A stretch of DNA of 64,000 nucleotides from Angomonas deanei (Eukaryota; Euglenozoa; Kinetoplastea; Trypanosomatida; Trypanosomatidae): assembly GCA_903995115.1 (NCBI GenBank), contig LR877149.1:806001-870000 (forward strand). The letters are read 5' to 3'. Position 1 is the stretch's first letter; the number at the start of each line of letters is the position of its first letter. Shown piece by piece: positions 41,574-51,188 of the stretch. The notes under the pieces were generated by a model. That model saw only the letters and a list, made by a program, of their open reading frames with translations. It was not told the DNA's origin and searched no databases. Made by a program: the position numbers and the translations under genes.

Positions 41574-42101
41574 CTTCAGCTCTATAGCTTTTTTTTATAT
41601 AATTTAACTGTATTCTTTTCGTCTTTTGTCACACTCAATTATACTCCTTTAACCACAAAGGCAACTTTATTCATCAATATCAATCCCTTTTGAACAAGAA
41701 AGAGAACTATATAGAAAAAAAAAAAAAAAAAAGAGTGCTTCATTGCCTATACCAGTGCACCATACGAAAACTCAAACGGTAATACCAACAGAAACCCCCA
41801 TAAAATAAAAAAAGCGTAGAAATAATGACAGTATTTGTGCTCGTCGACGGCGTACCTCCTGTTTGCGGAAGTAAGACATCTGACAGCCACGCTCGATACG
41901 TGAAGAGCACCTGGATAAAAACTACACGTTTTCCTTTACTCGTGTGATGAAAGTCGGTTTATAGTAAACATGAGTAACGGTAACAAAATCATCAAGAAAG
42001 CAAAAACATTGAAGGTGGTAAAAATAAATGATGAATGTATAAAACCATCACACGTGACATATGTATGTATAGTTAAAAAAAGAAAAAAAGAAACGGGAGA
42101 A
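41574..42101. other. Gap between the small acidic gene and Cys-rich array 2
   Basis: 528 bases. The left 260 are unique and A/T-rich with the pyrimidine tract of the small gene. From about 41838 the sequence is the 3' flank of array 2, repeated at about 44037 and 45457 (starts near CTCGTCGACGGCGTACC on the plus strand). Confidence 0.7.
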
Positions 42102-43841
42102 TCAGCGAAGACTAGCTCCGCCGATTGAAAATGTCCTTTCGTTTGCCCCGTTGAGTTTGAGACGTGAAGTCGGTTTTGGCATTCTAGACCACCGCGGCGA
42201 GCAGCGCAGCGGCCACAGAGGCGACGAGCGCGGTGGCGGTGGCGCTGGACAGGAGGAGGCGGCGTCCTTTCCTTTGCAGGTGCCTTCTTCCGTCAGGTCG
42301 TGGGACCCGTCGCACTCGGTGCACTTCTTTGCCTCTTCGTCACACTTGGTGCATCCATCTTTGCCTTCCACACATTCCTTGGGGTCCTCGGAAACTGGCG
42401 TGCAGGCGCCCTCCTCGTTGGGTTGGGTCTCGTGGGTGGTTCCGTTGCACGTGGTGCACTTGGATTCGGTGCCGGCGGCAGACGCCTCGGTGCAGGTGGT
42501 GCACCCCGTAACCGCTTCAGCACACGCTTTGCAGGTGCCGGCTTCCGCGTCCAACACAAAGTTGGCCTCGCACTGGGTGCACTTGTCGCCCGCTTCGTCG
42601 CACTTGGAGCAATTCTGCTCGCCGTCGGTACACTTCTTGGGGTCCTCGGAAACTGGCGTGCAGGCGCCCTCCTCGTTGGGTTGGGTCTCGTGGGTGGTTC
42701 CGTTGCACGTGGTGCACTTGGATTCGGTGCCGGCGGCAGACGCCTCAGTGCAGGTGGTGCACCCCGTAACCGCGTCAGCACACGCTTTGCAGGTGCCGGC
42801 TTCTGCGTCCAACACAAAGTTGGCCTTGCACTGGGTGCACTTGTCGCCCGCTTCGTCGCACTTGGAGCAATTCTGCTCGCCGTCGGTACACTTCTTGGGG
42901 TCCTCGGAAACTGGCGTGCAGGCGCCCTCCTCGTTGGGCTGGGTCTCGTGGGTGGTTCCGTTGCACGTGGTGCACTTGGATTCGGTGCCGGCGGCAGACG
43001 CCTCAGTGCAGGTGGTGCACCCCGTAACCGCGTCAGCACACGCTTTGCAGGTGCCGGCTTCTGCGTCCAACACAAAGTTGGCCTCGCACTGGGTGCACTT
43101 GTTGCCTGCTTCGTCGCACTTGGAGCAATTCTGCTCGCCGTCGGTACACTTCTTGGGGTCCTCGGAAACTGGCGTGCAGGCGCCCTCCTCGTTGGGCTGG
43201 GTCTCGTGGGTGGTTCCGTTGCACGTGGTGCACTTGGATTCGGTGCCGGCGGCAGACGCCTCAGTGCAGGTGGTGCACCCCGTAACCGCGTCAGCACACG
43301 CTTTGCAGGTGCCGGCTTCCGCGTCCAACACAAAGTTGGCCTCGCATTGGGTGCACTTGTCGCCCGCTTCGTCGCACTTGGAGCAATTCTGCTCGCCGTC
43401 GGTACACTTCTTGGGGTCCTCGGAAACTGGCGTGCAGGCGCCCTCCTCGTTGGGCTGGGTCTCGTGGGTGGTTCCGTTGCACGTGGTGCACTTGGATTCG
43501 GTGCCGGCGGCAGACGCCTCGGTGCAGGTGGTGCACCCCGTAACCGCGTCAGCACACGCTTTGCAGGTGCCGGCTTCCGCGTCCAACACAAAGTTGGTCT
43601 CGCACTGAGTGCATTTGTCGGAGGCTTCCGAGAGGGCACACTGAAGGCATGCAGTGTCGGTACAGGGCTTGCAGGTGGCCTCGTCAAAGTAGTACTTTGG
43701 GAGGCACTCCTCACCCGCGCATCCCTCTTGGGCACATTCCGTGTTGCATCCTTCCGTTTCACACACGGGGTCGGCGGCGCGTACCGAGATGGAAGCGGCG
43801 ACGGCGACAACGCCGTAAGTGACAATAGTGCGACGCATCAT
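42102..43841 (-). CDS. Cys-rich surface protein with five 86-residue modules, array 2 copy A, altered C-terminus
   Basis: 579 residues. Signal peptide at 1-22 (MMRRTIVTYGVVAVAASISV), N-terminal block with CxxC pairs, then four modules CKACADAVTGCTTCTEAS... ending KCTQCEANF-type and a fifth that ends KKCTECDGSHDL. About 12 cysteines per module, mostly CxxC or CxxCxxC. The GPI-type tail seen in copy C is out of frame here: the block GCCGCCTCTCTGTCC of copy C (minus strand) is two bases longer in copy A, near 42252-42268, so the protein ends in a Pro/Arg-rich sequence and a stop at 42102 instead of 42185. Secreted rather than anchored, if the bases are right. Confidence 0.75.
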   Translation of the reverse strand: MMRRTIVTYGVVAVAASISVRAADPVCETEGCNTECAQEGCAGEECLPKYYFDEATCKPCTDTACLQCALSEASDKCTQCETNFVLDAEAGTCKACADAVTGCTTCTEASAAGTESKCTTCNGTTHETQPNEEGACTPVSEDPKKCTDGEQNCSKCDEAGDKCTQCEANFVLDAEAGTCKACADAVTGCTTCTEASAAGTESKCTTCNGTTHETQPNEEGACTPVSEDPKKCTDGEQNCSKCDEAGNKCTQCEANFVLDAEAGTCKACADAVTGCTTCTEASAAGTESKCTTCNGTTHETQPNEEGACTPVSEDPKKCTDGEQNCSKCDEAGDKCTQCKANFVLDAEAGTCKACADAVTGCTTCTEASAAGTESKCTTCNGTTHETQPNEEGACTPVSEDPKKCTDGEQNCSKCDEAGDKCTQCEANFVLDAEAGTCKACAEAVTGCTTCTEASAAGTESKCTTCNGTTHETQPNEEGACTPVSEDPKECVEGKDGCTKCDEEAKKCTECDGSHDLTEEGTCKGKDAASSCPAPPPPRSSPLWPLRCSPRWSRMPKPTSRLKLNGANERTFSIGGASLR

Positions 43842-43888
43842 TGTGAAATAAAGAAGCTTGTGTGTTATAGAGTAATCGAAGATAAATC

Positions 43889-43921
43889 CTGCAGAGAGGG
43901 AGGTGGAGAGAGAGACAGAGA
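43889..43921 (-). promoter_or_regulatory. Trans-splice acceptor of array 2 copy A
   Basis: C/T-rich tract at about 43895-43921 on the minus strand, ending in CTGCAG with AG at 43890-43889; 5' UTR about 47 bases. Copies B (45308-45313) and C (47231-47236) have the same CTGCAG. Confidence 0.6.
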
Positions 43922-44267
43922 TAAAAGTACACCACGGTGGGCTGACGTGAACGTGACGACATAAGTTTTGGGTTAGAGAGGTTTGGAACGCAGTGTACGT
44001 GTTCTTTCCGTCGTTTTATATGCCAGTATGTGTACTCGTCGACGGCGTACCTCCTGTTTGCGGAAGTACGACATCTGACCGCCACGCTCGATACGTGAAG
44101 AGCACCTGGATAAAAACTACACGTTTTCCTTTACTCGTGTGATGAAAGTCGGTTTATAGTAAACATGAGTAACGGTAACAAAATCATCAAGAAAGCAAAA
44201 ACATTGAAGGTGGTAAAAATAAATGATGAATGTATAAAACCATCACACGTGACATATGTATGTATAG

Positions 44268-45260
44268 TTAAAAAAGAAAAAAAGAAACGGGAGAATCAGC
44301 GAAGACTAGCTCCGCCGATTGAAAATGTCCTTTCGTTTGCCCCGTTGAGTTTGAGACGTGAAGTCGGTTTTGGCATTCTAGACCATCGCGGCGAGCAGCG
44401 CAGCGGCCACAGAGGCGACGAGCGCGGTGGCGGTGGCGCTGGACAGGAGAGGCGGCGTCCTTTCCTTTGCAGGTGCCTTCTTCCGTCAGGTCGTGGGACC
44501 CGTCGCACTCGGTGCACTTCTTTGCCTCTTCGTCACACTTGGTGCATCCATCTTTGCCTTCCACACATTCCTTGGGGTCCTCGGAAACTGGCGTGCAGGC
44601 GCCCTCCTCGTTGGGTTGGGCCTCGTGGGTGGTTCCGTTGCACGTGGTGCACTTGGATTCGGTGCCGGCGGCAGACGCCTCAGTGCAGGTGGTGCACCCC
44701 GTAACCGCGTCAGCACACGCTTTGCAGGTGCCGGCTTCTGCGTCCAACACAAAGTTGGCCTTGCATTGGGTGCACTTGTCGCCCGCTTCGTCGCACTTGG
44801 AGCAATTCTGCTCGCCGTCGGTACACTTCTTGGGGTCCTCGGAAACTGGCGTGCAGGCGCCCTCCTCGTTGGGCTGGGTCTCGTGGGTGGTTCCGTTGCA
44901 CGTGGTGCACTTGGATTCGGTGCCGGCGGCAGACGCCTCAGTGCAGGTGGTGCACCCCGTAACCGCGTCAGCACACGCTTTGCAGGTGCCGGCTTCCGCG
45001 TCCAACACAAAGTTGGTCTCGCACTGAGTGCATTTGTCGGAGGCTTCCGAGAGGGCACACTGAAGGCATGCAGTGTCGGTACAGGGCTTGCAGGTGGCCT
45101 CGTCAAAGTAGTACTTTGGGAGGCACTCCTCACCCGCGCATCCCTCTTGGGCACATTCCGTGTTGCATCCTTCCGTTTCACACACGGGGTCGGCGGCGCG
45201 TACCGAGATGGAAGCGGCGACGGCGACAACGCCGTAAGTGACAATAGTGCGACGCATCAT
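44268..45260 (-). CDS. Cys-rich surface protein with two modules, array 2 copy B, altered C-terminus
   Basis: 330 residues. Same signal peptide and N-terminal block as copy A, then one full 86-residue module and the terminal variant. The block before the GPI-type tail has one base more than in copy C (near 44448-44454), so the hydrophobic tail is replaced by an Arg/His-rich sequence that reads on into the 3' flank, with a stop at 44268 instead of 44378. Shortest member of the array. Confidence 0.75.
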   Translation of the reverse strand: MMRRTIVTYGVVAVAASISVRAADPVCETEGCNTECAQEGCAGEECLPKYYFDEATCKPCTDTACLQCALSEASDKCTQCETNFVLDAEAGTCKACADAVTGCTTCTEASAAGTESKCTTCNGTTHETQPNEEGACTPVSEDPKKCTDGEQNCSKCDEAGDKCTQCKANFVLDAEAGTCKACADAVTGCTTCTEASAAGTESKCTTCNGTTHEAQPNEEGACTPVSEDPKECVEGKDGCTKCDEEAKKCTECDGSHDLTEEGTCKGKDAASPVQRHRHRARRLCGRCAARRDGLECQNRLHVSNSTGQTKGHFQSAELVFADSPVSFFLF

Positions 45261-45804
45261 TGTGAAATAAAGAAGCTTGTGTGTTATAGAGTAATCGAAG
45301 ATAAATCCTGCAGAGAGGGAGGTGGAGAGAGAGACAGAGATAAAAGTACACCACGGTGGGCTGACGTGAACGTGACGACATAAGTTTTGGGTTAGAGAGG
45401 TTTGGAACGCAGTGTACGTGTTCTTTCCGTCGTTTTATATGCCAGTATGTGTGCTCGTCGACGGCGTACCTCCTGTTTGCGGAAGTACGACATCTGACCG
45501 CCACGCTCGATACGTGAAGAGCACCTGGATAAAAACTACACGTTTTCCTTTACTCGTGTGATGAAAGTCGGTTTATAGTAAACATGAGTAACGGTAACAA
45601 AATCATCAAGAAAGCAAAAACATTGAAGGTAGTAAAAATAAATGATGAATGTATAAAACCATCACACGTGACATATGTATGTATAGTTAAAAAAGAAAAA
45701 AAGGAAAAAAGAAACGGGAGAATCAGCGAAGACTAGCTCCGCCGATTGAAAATGTCCTTTCGTTTGCCCCGTTGAGTTTGAGACGTGAAGTCGGTTTTGG
45801 CATT

Positions 45805-47183
45805 CTAGACCATCGCGGCGAGCAGCGCAGCGGCCACAGAGGCGACGAGCGCGGTGGCGGTGGCGCTGGACAGAGAGGCGGCGTCCTTTCCTTTGCAGGT
45901 GCCTTCTTCCGTCAGGTCGTGGGACCCGTCGCACTCGGTGCACTTCTTTGCCTCTTCGTCACACTTGGTGCATCCATCTTTGCCTTCCACACATTCCTTG
46001 GGGTCCTCGGAAACTGGCGTGCAGGCGCCCTCCTCGTTGGGCTGGGCCTCGTGGGTGGTTCCGTTGCACGTGGTGCACTTGGTTCGGTACCGGCGGCGAC
46101 GCCTCGTGCAGGTGGTGCACCGTAACCGCTTCGCCACGCTTTGAGGTGCCGCTTCCGCGTCCAACCAAGTTGGCCTCGACTGGGTGCACTTGTCGCCCGC
46201 TTCGTCGCCTTGGAGATTCTGCTCGCCGTCGGTACACTTCTTGGGGTCCTCGGAAACTGGCGCGGCGCCCTCCTCGTTGGGTTGGGTTTTGGGGGGGTTT
46301 TTTTGCACGTGGTGCACTTGGATTCGGTGCCGGCGGCAGACGCCTCGGTGCAGGTGGTGCACCCCGTAACCGCGTCAGCACACGCTTTGCAGGTGCAGGC
46401 TTCCGCGTCCAACACAAAGTTGGCCTTGCACTGGGTGCACTTGTCGCCCGCTTCGTCGCACTTGGAGCAATTCTGCTCGCCGTCGGTACACTTCTTGGGG
46501 TCCTCGGAAACTGGCGTGCAGGCGCCCTCCTCGTTGGGCTGGGTCTCGTGGGTGGTTCCGTTGCACGTGGTGCACTTGGATTCGGTGCCGGCGGCAGACG
46601 CCTCGGTGCAGGTGGTGCACCCCGTAACCGCGTCAGCACACGCTTTGCAGGTGCCGGCTTCTGCGTCCAACACAAAGTTGGCCTTGCATTGGGTGCACTT
46701 GTCGCCCGCTTCGTCGCACTTGGAGCAATTCTGCTCGCCGTCGGTACACTTCTTGGGGTCCTCGGAAACTGGCGTGCAGGCGCCCTCCTCGTTGGGCTGG
46801 GTCTCGTGGGTGGTTCCGTTGCACGTGGTGCACTTGGATTCGGTGCCGGCGGCAGACGCCTCGGTGCAGGTGGTGCACCCCGTAACCGCGTCAGCACACG
46901 CTTTGCAGGTGCCGGCTTCCGCGTCCAACACAAAGTTGGCCTCGCACTGGGTGCACTTGTCGGAGGCTCCCGAGAGGGCACACTGAAGGCATGCAGTGTC
47001 GGTACAGGGCTTGCAGGTGGCCTCGTCAAAGTAGTACTTTGGGAGGCACTCCTCACCTGCGCATCCCTCTTGGGCACATTCCGTGTTGCATCCTTCCGTT
47101 TCACACACGGGGTCGGCGGCGCGTACCGAGATGGAAGCGGCGACGGCGACAACGCCGTAAGTGACAATAGTGCGACGCATCAT
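45805..47183 (-). pseudogene. Cys-rich surface protein, array 2 copy C, one module damaged
   Basis: Start at 47183 after the CTGCAG acceptor; two intact modules follow. The third module, at about 46075-46320, carries roughly a dozen small changes against its sisters, almost all deletions of one or two bases, plus a T/G-run stretch near 46285-46305, so the frame is lost. The terminal variant and GPI-type tail (AASLSSATATALVAS onward, stop at 45805) are again in good order. The density of small deletions in one module beside near-perfect flanks looks more like a poorly resolved piece of assembly than decay. Confidence 0.7.
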
Positions 47184-47247
47184 TGTGAAATAAAGAAGCT
47201 TGTGTGTTATAGAGTAAACGAAGATAAATCCTGCAGAGAGGGAGGTG

Positions 47248-47275
<28 letters not shown>
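47248..47275. repeat. (GA)14 microsatellite in the copy C acceptor tract
   Basis: On the minus strand it extends the polypyrimidine tract of copy C; copies A and B have a much shorter, interrupted version at the same place. Length changes here could alter splicing strength. Confidence 0.8.
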
Positions 47276-47278
<3 letters not shown>

Positions 47279-47482
47279 AAATACACCCGTGGGCCAAAGT
47301 ATGGGCATGGTGTTGTGTTGATTAAGTAGTCGCAATGGGGATAACGGTGGCTGTGTTGGATATGGTAGATTCAGTAGGACAGTGCACGCTTCACTCTGTG
47401 AGCGCACAGTGTTGGTTTTGTCTGACACTTCAAGAAAAAAAACCACAACAACAACAAGGGGCTGGTGAGAACGTGGAAAGTA

Positions 47483-48457
47483 TTAACGGCGCCGTTTGAA
47501 GGAAGATTGAGTATCGGCTGTGTCTTCTCTGACGCGCTTCATAAGTTCCTTGTTATCCGGGGCGGCGACAGGAGTGGGAATCGGCTCGTCGCTTTTGGTT
47601 TTCTTCACCGTTCCCAGTATTGTATTGTAAATTCGGTCATCTTCACGACATTTCGTGAAGTCGTCCGTTTCAACGTAGTTTGACTCCCGCCAGTAGTCGA
47701 GCTGCCGCATCACGCTCGTGGAGGGTTTCGCCCTGTACGCCTCGGCCAGGTCTGTCAAGAGGGGTATCAAGTCCAACAATTCCGTGTCGTTGGCTGCCTC
47801 CACCATGTTCGGCTCGCTAACGTCGATGGCGTTAATGCAGTCTTCCCATGACGAACTGGTTTTCCTGCTGACTTCATCGCAGTTAAAACTAAATGGTTTT
47901 ATTTTTATACCGTTACGCGGCGTAAGAGGAAAGTTGCGTACATTGTCGTCAATCATGATCGAGTTTTTCAGTGGCCTCCCGGTCAAGGGAATGTACTTCA
48001 TGGAATCCCTTTTAGTAAGTGCTTGACCACGAGACAAACAGTAAAAATTTACGTGATCTGTGGTGGGTGTGACACCTTTCACGACCTTCTCAATTTCGGA
48101 GGCATTGTATATCGATGTGGGTAAGCCCAGCAAATGACGCTCAATACCGTCAATCACACACGCGGCATAATAATGTTCAGCAGCTGTCCAGAAGATAACT
48201 TCGAACTCTTTCATAGCGAAGGTTAGAAATTGCTTCAGGAACGGGCGGACCACAAACTCTACCGTACTGTCTGCTGTAAAGGTACATATAAGCGTTTCGT
48301 CAATGTCCAACAACAACGTGGGCTTTTTCCCCTTACTGGCGGTGGGAAGGGGAGATGGTAGCGGCAGAGGCCAGCGTGTGTTGCCCACATGATAGGTAAG
48401 CTGATTGGTGATCACGTCCAGCTTAGCCACTCTTCTGGGTGTGTCGCTAGATGCCAT
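47483..48457 (-). CDS. FCP1/SCP-like HAD phosphatase, array copy 1
   Basis: 324 residues. Catalytic domain of the NIF/FCP1 family: LLLDIDETLI with nucleophile and acid Asp51/Asp53, motif II Thr91 in VIFWTA, Lys164 in PLKNS and IMIDDN (Asp170, Asp171). These enzymes dephosphorylate phosphoserine or threonine, classically on RNA polymerase II. A Lys/Arg-rich C-terminus (SSFKRRR) follows a unique region of about 110 residues. No BRCT domain, so it is closer to SCP than to FCP1. Substrate unknown. Confidence 0.9.
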   Translation of the reverse strand: MASSDTPRRVAKLDVITNQLTYHVGNTRWPLPLPSPLPTASKGKKPTLLLDIDETLICTFTADSTVEFVVRPFLKQFLTFAMKEFEVIFWTAAEHYYAACVIDGIERHLLGLPTSIYNASEIEKVVKGVTPTTDHVNFYCLSRGQALTKRDSMKYIPLTGRPLKNSIMIDDNVRNFPLTPRNGIKIKPFSFNCDEVSRKTSSSWEDCINAIDVSEPNMVEAANDTELLDLIPLLTDLAEAYRAKPSTSVMRQLDYWRESNYVETDDFTKCREDDRIYNTILGTVKKTKSDEPIPTPVAAPDNKELMKRVREDTADTQSSFKRRR

Positions 48458-48755
48458 TTTTGTTAGACCGTACTATTAATACGCTCAAAGCAAAACAAAA
48501 AAAAAAAAAAAGAAAACTGAGGGAGAGACCGAAGCAGTGAAACTCATCCGTTTGCATTGAAGTATTGGCACGGTGTGATGCTGACTGAGCAGTGGGAAGG
48601 TGGATGACGGTGGTTATGTTGTGTGTGGTAGAGTCAGTGTTACAGTGCACGGTTCACGCTGTGAGATCACGGCGTTGACAGTGGGTGGCGCTTAGAAAAA
48701 AAAAAAAAGAAAAAAAAAAAGGTCGGAGGATAGTGGTAGTCCTGTGTTAAAAACA

Positions 48756-49730
48756 TTAAAGGCGGGATTTGAAACGGGACTGTGCAGCGGCCGCTTCTGC
48801 TTTGACGCGTTCCACAAACCCTATGTTCTCGGGCACAGTGACAGGAGTGGGAATCGGCTCGTCGCCTTTGGTTTTCTTCACCGTTCCCAGTATTGTATCG
48901 TAAATTCGACCTCCTTGAAGACATTTCATGAAATTGTCCGTTTCAACGTAGTTTGACTCCCGCCAGTAGTCGAGCTGTCGCATCACGCTCGTGGAGGGTT
49001 TCGCCCTGTACGCCTCGGCCACGTCTGTCAAGAGGGGTATCAAGTCCAACAATTCCGTGTCGTTGGCTGCCTCCACCATGTCCGGCTCGCTAACGTCGAT
49101 GGCGTTAATACAGTCCCGCCACGTTCGATCGTGGTTGTTGCGAATTTCCCTGCCGTCAGGTTCAAAGGCTTTTATTTTTATACCGTTACGCGGCGTAAGA
49201 GGAAAGCTGCGTACATTGTCGTCAATCATGATCGAGTTTTTCAGTGGCCTCCCGGTCAAGGGAATGTACTTCATGTAGTTGACTTCAGTCAGCGTTTGCT
49301 CACGAGACAAACAGTAAAAATTTACGTGATCTGTGGTAGGTGTGACACCTTTCACGACCTTTTGAATTTCGGAGGCATTGTATATCGATGTGGGCAAGCC
49401 CAGTACGTGGCGCTCAATACCATCAATCACACACGCCGCATAAGCGGCTATACCAGCTGTCCAGAAGATGACCTCGAACTCTTTCATAGCGAAGGTTAGA
49501 AATTGCTTCAGGAACGGGCGGACCACAAATGCAACTGTACTCCCTGTAAAAAATGTGTGTATAAGCGTTTCATCAATGTCTAACAACAATGTAGGCTTTT
49601 TTGCGCCGTCAGCGGTGGGAATGGGAGCCGGTAGTGGTAGAGGCCACACTGCTTTTCCGACGTCGTAGGAGAATGGACTAGTGATCACATCCAGCTTGGC
49701 GGCTTTTAGGAGTGTGCGGCTCGATCGCAT
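48756..49730 (-). CDS. FCP1/SCP-like HAD phosphatase, array copy 2
   Basis: 324 residues; same motifs (DIDETLIHTF, VIFWTAG, PLKNS, MIDDN). The block between the nucleophile and motif II differs from copies 1 and 3 (HTFFTGSTVAF against CTFTADSTVEF), and the variable loop after MIDDN reads AFEPDGREIRNNHDR. The catalytic residues are intact. Confidence 0.9.
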   Translation of the reverse strand: MRSSRTLLKAAKLDVITSPFSYDVGKAVWPLPLPAPIPTADGAKKPTLLLDIDETLIHTFFTGSTVAFVVRPFLKQFLTFAMKEFEVIFWTAGIAAYAACVIDGIERHVLGLPTSIYNASEIQKVVKGVTPTTDHVNFYCLSREQTLTEVNYMKYIPLTGRPLKNSIMIDDNVRSFPLTPRNGIKIKAFEPDGREIRNNHDRTWRDCINAIDVSEPDMVEAANDTELLDLIPLLTDVAEAYRAKPSTSVMRQLDYWRESNYVETDNFMKCLQGGRIYDTILGTVKKTKGDEPIPTPVTVPENIGFVERVKAEAAAAQSRFKSRL

Positions 49731-50013
49731 TCTTGATGAGTCGTAGTATTAATACTCGTGTTTGAAGGATACAAAGAAAGGAAGGGAGAGATATAAGAAT
49801 ACACCCGTGGGCTAAAGTATGGGCATGATGGTGTGTTTATTGTGTAGTCGCAATGGGGATAACGGTGGGTGTGTTGGATATGGTAGAGTCAGTATGACAA
49901 TGCACGCTTCACGTTGTGAGCGCACAGTGTTGTTTTTGTCTGACGCCTTAAGAAAAAAACAAACAAACAAACAAAATGGCCGGCTAGAGAGTGGTGGTGG
50001 GGTGCTCAAAACG

Positions 50014-50988
50014 TTAAAGTTTCGATTTGAAACGGGACTGTAAAGCGGCCGCCTGTTCCTCGACGCTCTTCATAAGTTCCTTGTTATCCGGGATGGCGAC
50101 GGGAGTGGGGATCGGCTTGTCGTTTTTTGTTTTCGTCACCGTTCCCAGTATGGAATCGTAAATTGAGCCTCCTTCAAGACATTTCGTGAAGTCGTCCGTC
50201 TCAACGTAGTTTGACTCCCGCCAGTAGTCGAGCTGCCGCATCACGCTCGTGGAGGGTTTCGCCCTGTACGCCTCGGCCAGGTCTGTCAAGAGGGGTATCA
50301 AGTCCAACAATTCCGTGTCGTTGGCCGCCTCCACCGTGTTTGGCTCGCTAACGTCGATGACGTTAATGCGCTCCTCCTCCGAAAACCCCGGTTTCCTGCG
50401 GACTTCACTGCAGTCAAAACGAAACGGTTTTATTTTTATACCGTTACGCGGTGTAAGAGGAAAGCTGCGCACATTGTCGTCGATCATGATCGAGTTTTTC
50501 AGTGGCCTCCCGGTCATGGGAATGTACTTCATGTAGTTCCTTTCCGTCAGCGTCTGATAACGAGACAAACAGTAAAAATTTACGTGATCTGTGGTGGGGG
50601 TGACGCCTTTCACGACCTTTTGAATTTCGGAGGCATTGTATATCGATGTGGGTAGGCCCAGCAAGTGACGCTCAATACCGTCGACAACGCACGCCCCATA
50701 AATGTCTCGACCTGCTGTCCAGAAGATAACCTCGAACTCTTTCATAGCGAAGGTTAGAAATTGCTTCAAGAACGGGCGGACCACAAACTCTACCGTACTG
50801 TCTGCTGTAAAGGTGCGTATAAGCGTTTCATCAATGTCCAACAACAGCGTGGGCTTTTTCCCCTTACTGGCGGTGGGAAGGGGAGGCGGTAGCGGCAGAG
50901 GCCAAACGCCTTTTCCGACATCGTAGGAAAGCCTGTTGGTGATCACATCCAGCTTGGCGGCTTTTAGGAGTGTGCGGCTCGATCGCAT
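50014..50988 (-). CDS. FCP1/SCP-like HAD phosphatase, array copy 3
   Basis: 324 residues with all catalytic motifs. N-terminus like copy 2, nucleophile region like copy 1, loop after MIDDN (PFRFDCSEVRRKPGFSEEER) unique. This patchwork suggests exchange among the three copies. It is the first of the three to be transcribed. Confidence 0.9.
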   Translation of the reverse strand: MRSSRTLLKAAKLDVITNRLSYDVGKGVWPLPLPPPLPTASKGKKPTLLLDIDETLIRTFTADSTVEFVVRPFLKQFLTFAMKEFEVIFWTAGRDIYGACVVDGIERHLLGLPTSIYNASEIQKVVKGVTPTTDHVNFYCLSRYQTLTERNYMKYIPMTGRPLKNSIMIDDNVRSFPLTPRNGIKIKPFRFDCSEVRRKPGFSEEERINVIDVSEPNTVEAANDTELLDLIPLLTDLAEAYRAKPSTSVMRQLDYWRESNYVETDDFTKCLEGGSIYDSILGTVTKTKNDKPIPTPVAIPDNKELMKSVEEQAAALQSRFKSKL

Positions 50989-51099
50989 TCTTGATGAGTC
51001 GTCGTATTAATACTCGTGTTTGAAGAATAGAAAAAGACAGAAGGATGAAGAAATGTGGTAGTGCTTGGGGTGGATAAAGCAGGTCTTGATATAACTGCT

Positions 51100-51122
51100 A
51101 CACACACACACACACACACAAC
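51100..51122. repeat. (CA)n microsatellite
   Basis: About eleven CA units followed by ACA repeats, in the 200-base gap between phosphatase copy 3 and the next gene. Confidence 0.8.
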
Positions 51123-51188
51123 AACAACAAAAAGAATATAACACGCCACGAAGGAATCCGTCACCGCAACCCATCACATCGGCGAATT

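Larger units (their letters stand above)
41838..47240 (-). repeat. Cys-rich gene array 2: three tandem units of unequal length
   Basis: Units begin at about 41838, 44037 and 45457 and hold one gene each. Flanks of about 230 bases (3') and 190 bases (5') are near-identical between units. Within the genes a 258-base (86-residue) module is repeated four times plus a terminal variant in copy A, once plus the variant in copy B, and about three times plus the variant in copy C. Length differences therefore come from module number. The spacers 43842-44267 and 45261-45804 contain only these flanks and the acceptor tract. Confidence 0.95.
47284..50988 (-). repeat. Three-copy array of FCP1/SCP-like phosphatase genes
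   Basis: Units of about 1.27 kb, each with a 975-base gene. The 3' flank before gene 1 (about 47284-47430) is close to that before gene 3 (about 49800-49950), for example ATACACCCGTGGGC and GTGAGCGCACAGTGTTG; the flank of gene 2 (48570-48670) is more diverged. Genes 2 and 3 share the N-terminal MRSSRTLLKAAKLDVIT block. Confidence 0.85.

Noticed and set aside
42151-43964. Two long plus-strand ORFs across Cys-rich array 2
   Set aside because: They are open only because the 258-base module is a multiple of three and lacks stops on both strands. The minus strand has signal peptide, CxxC pattern and acceptor.
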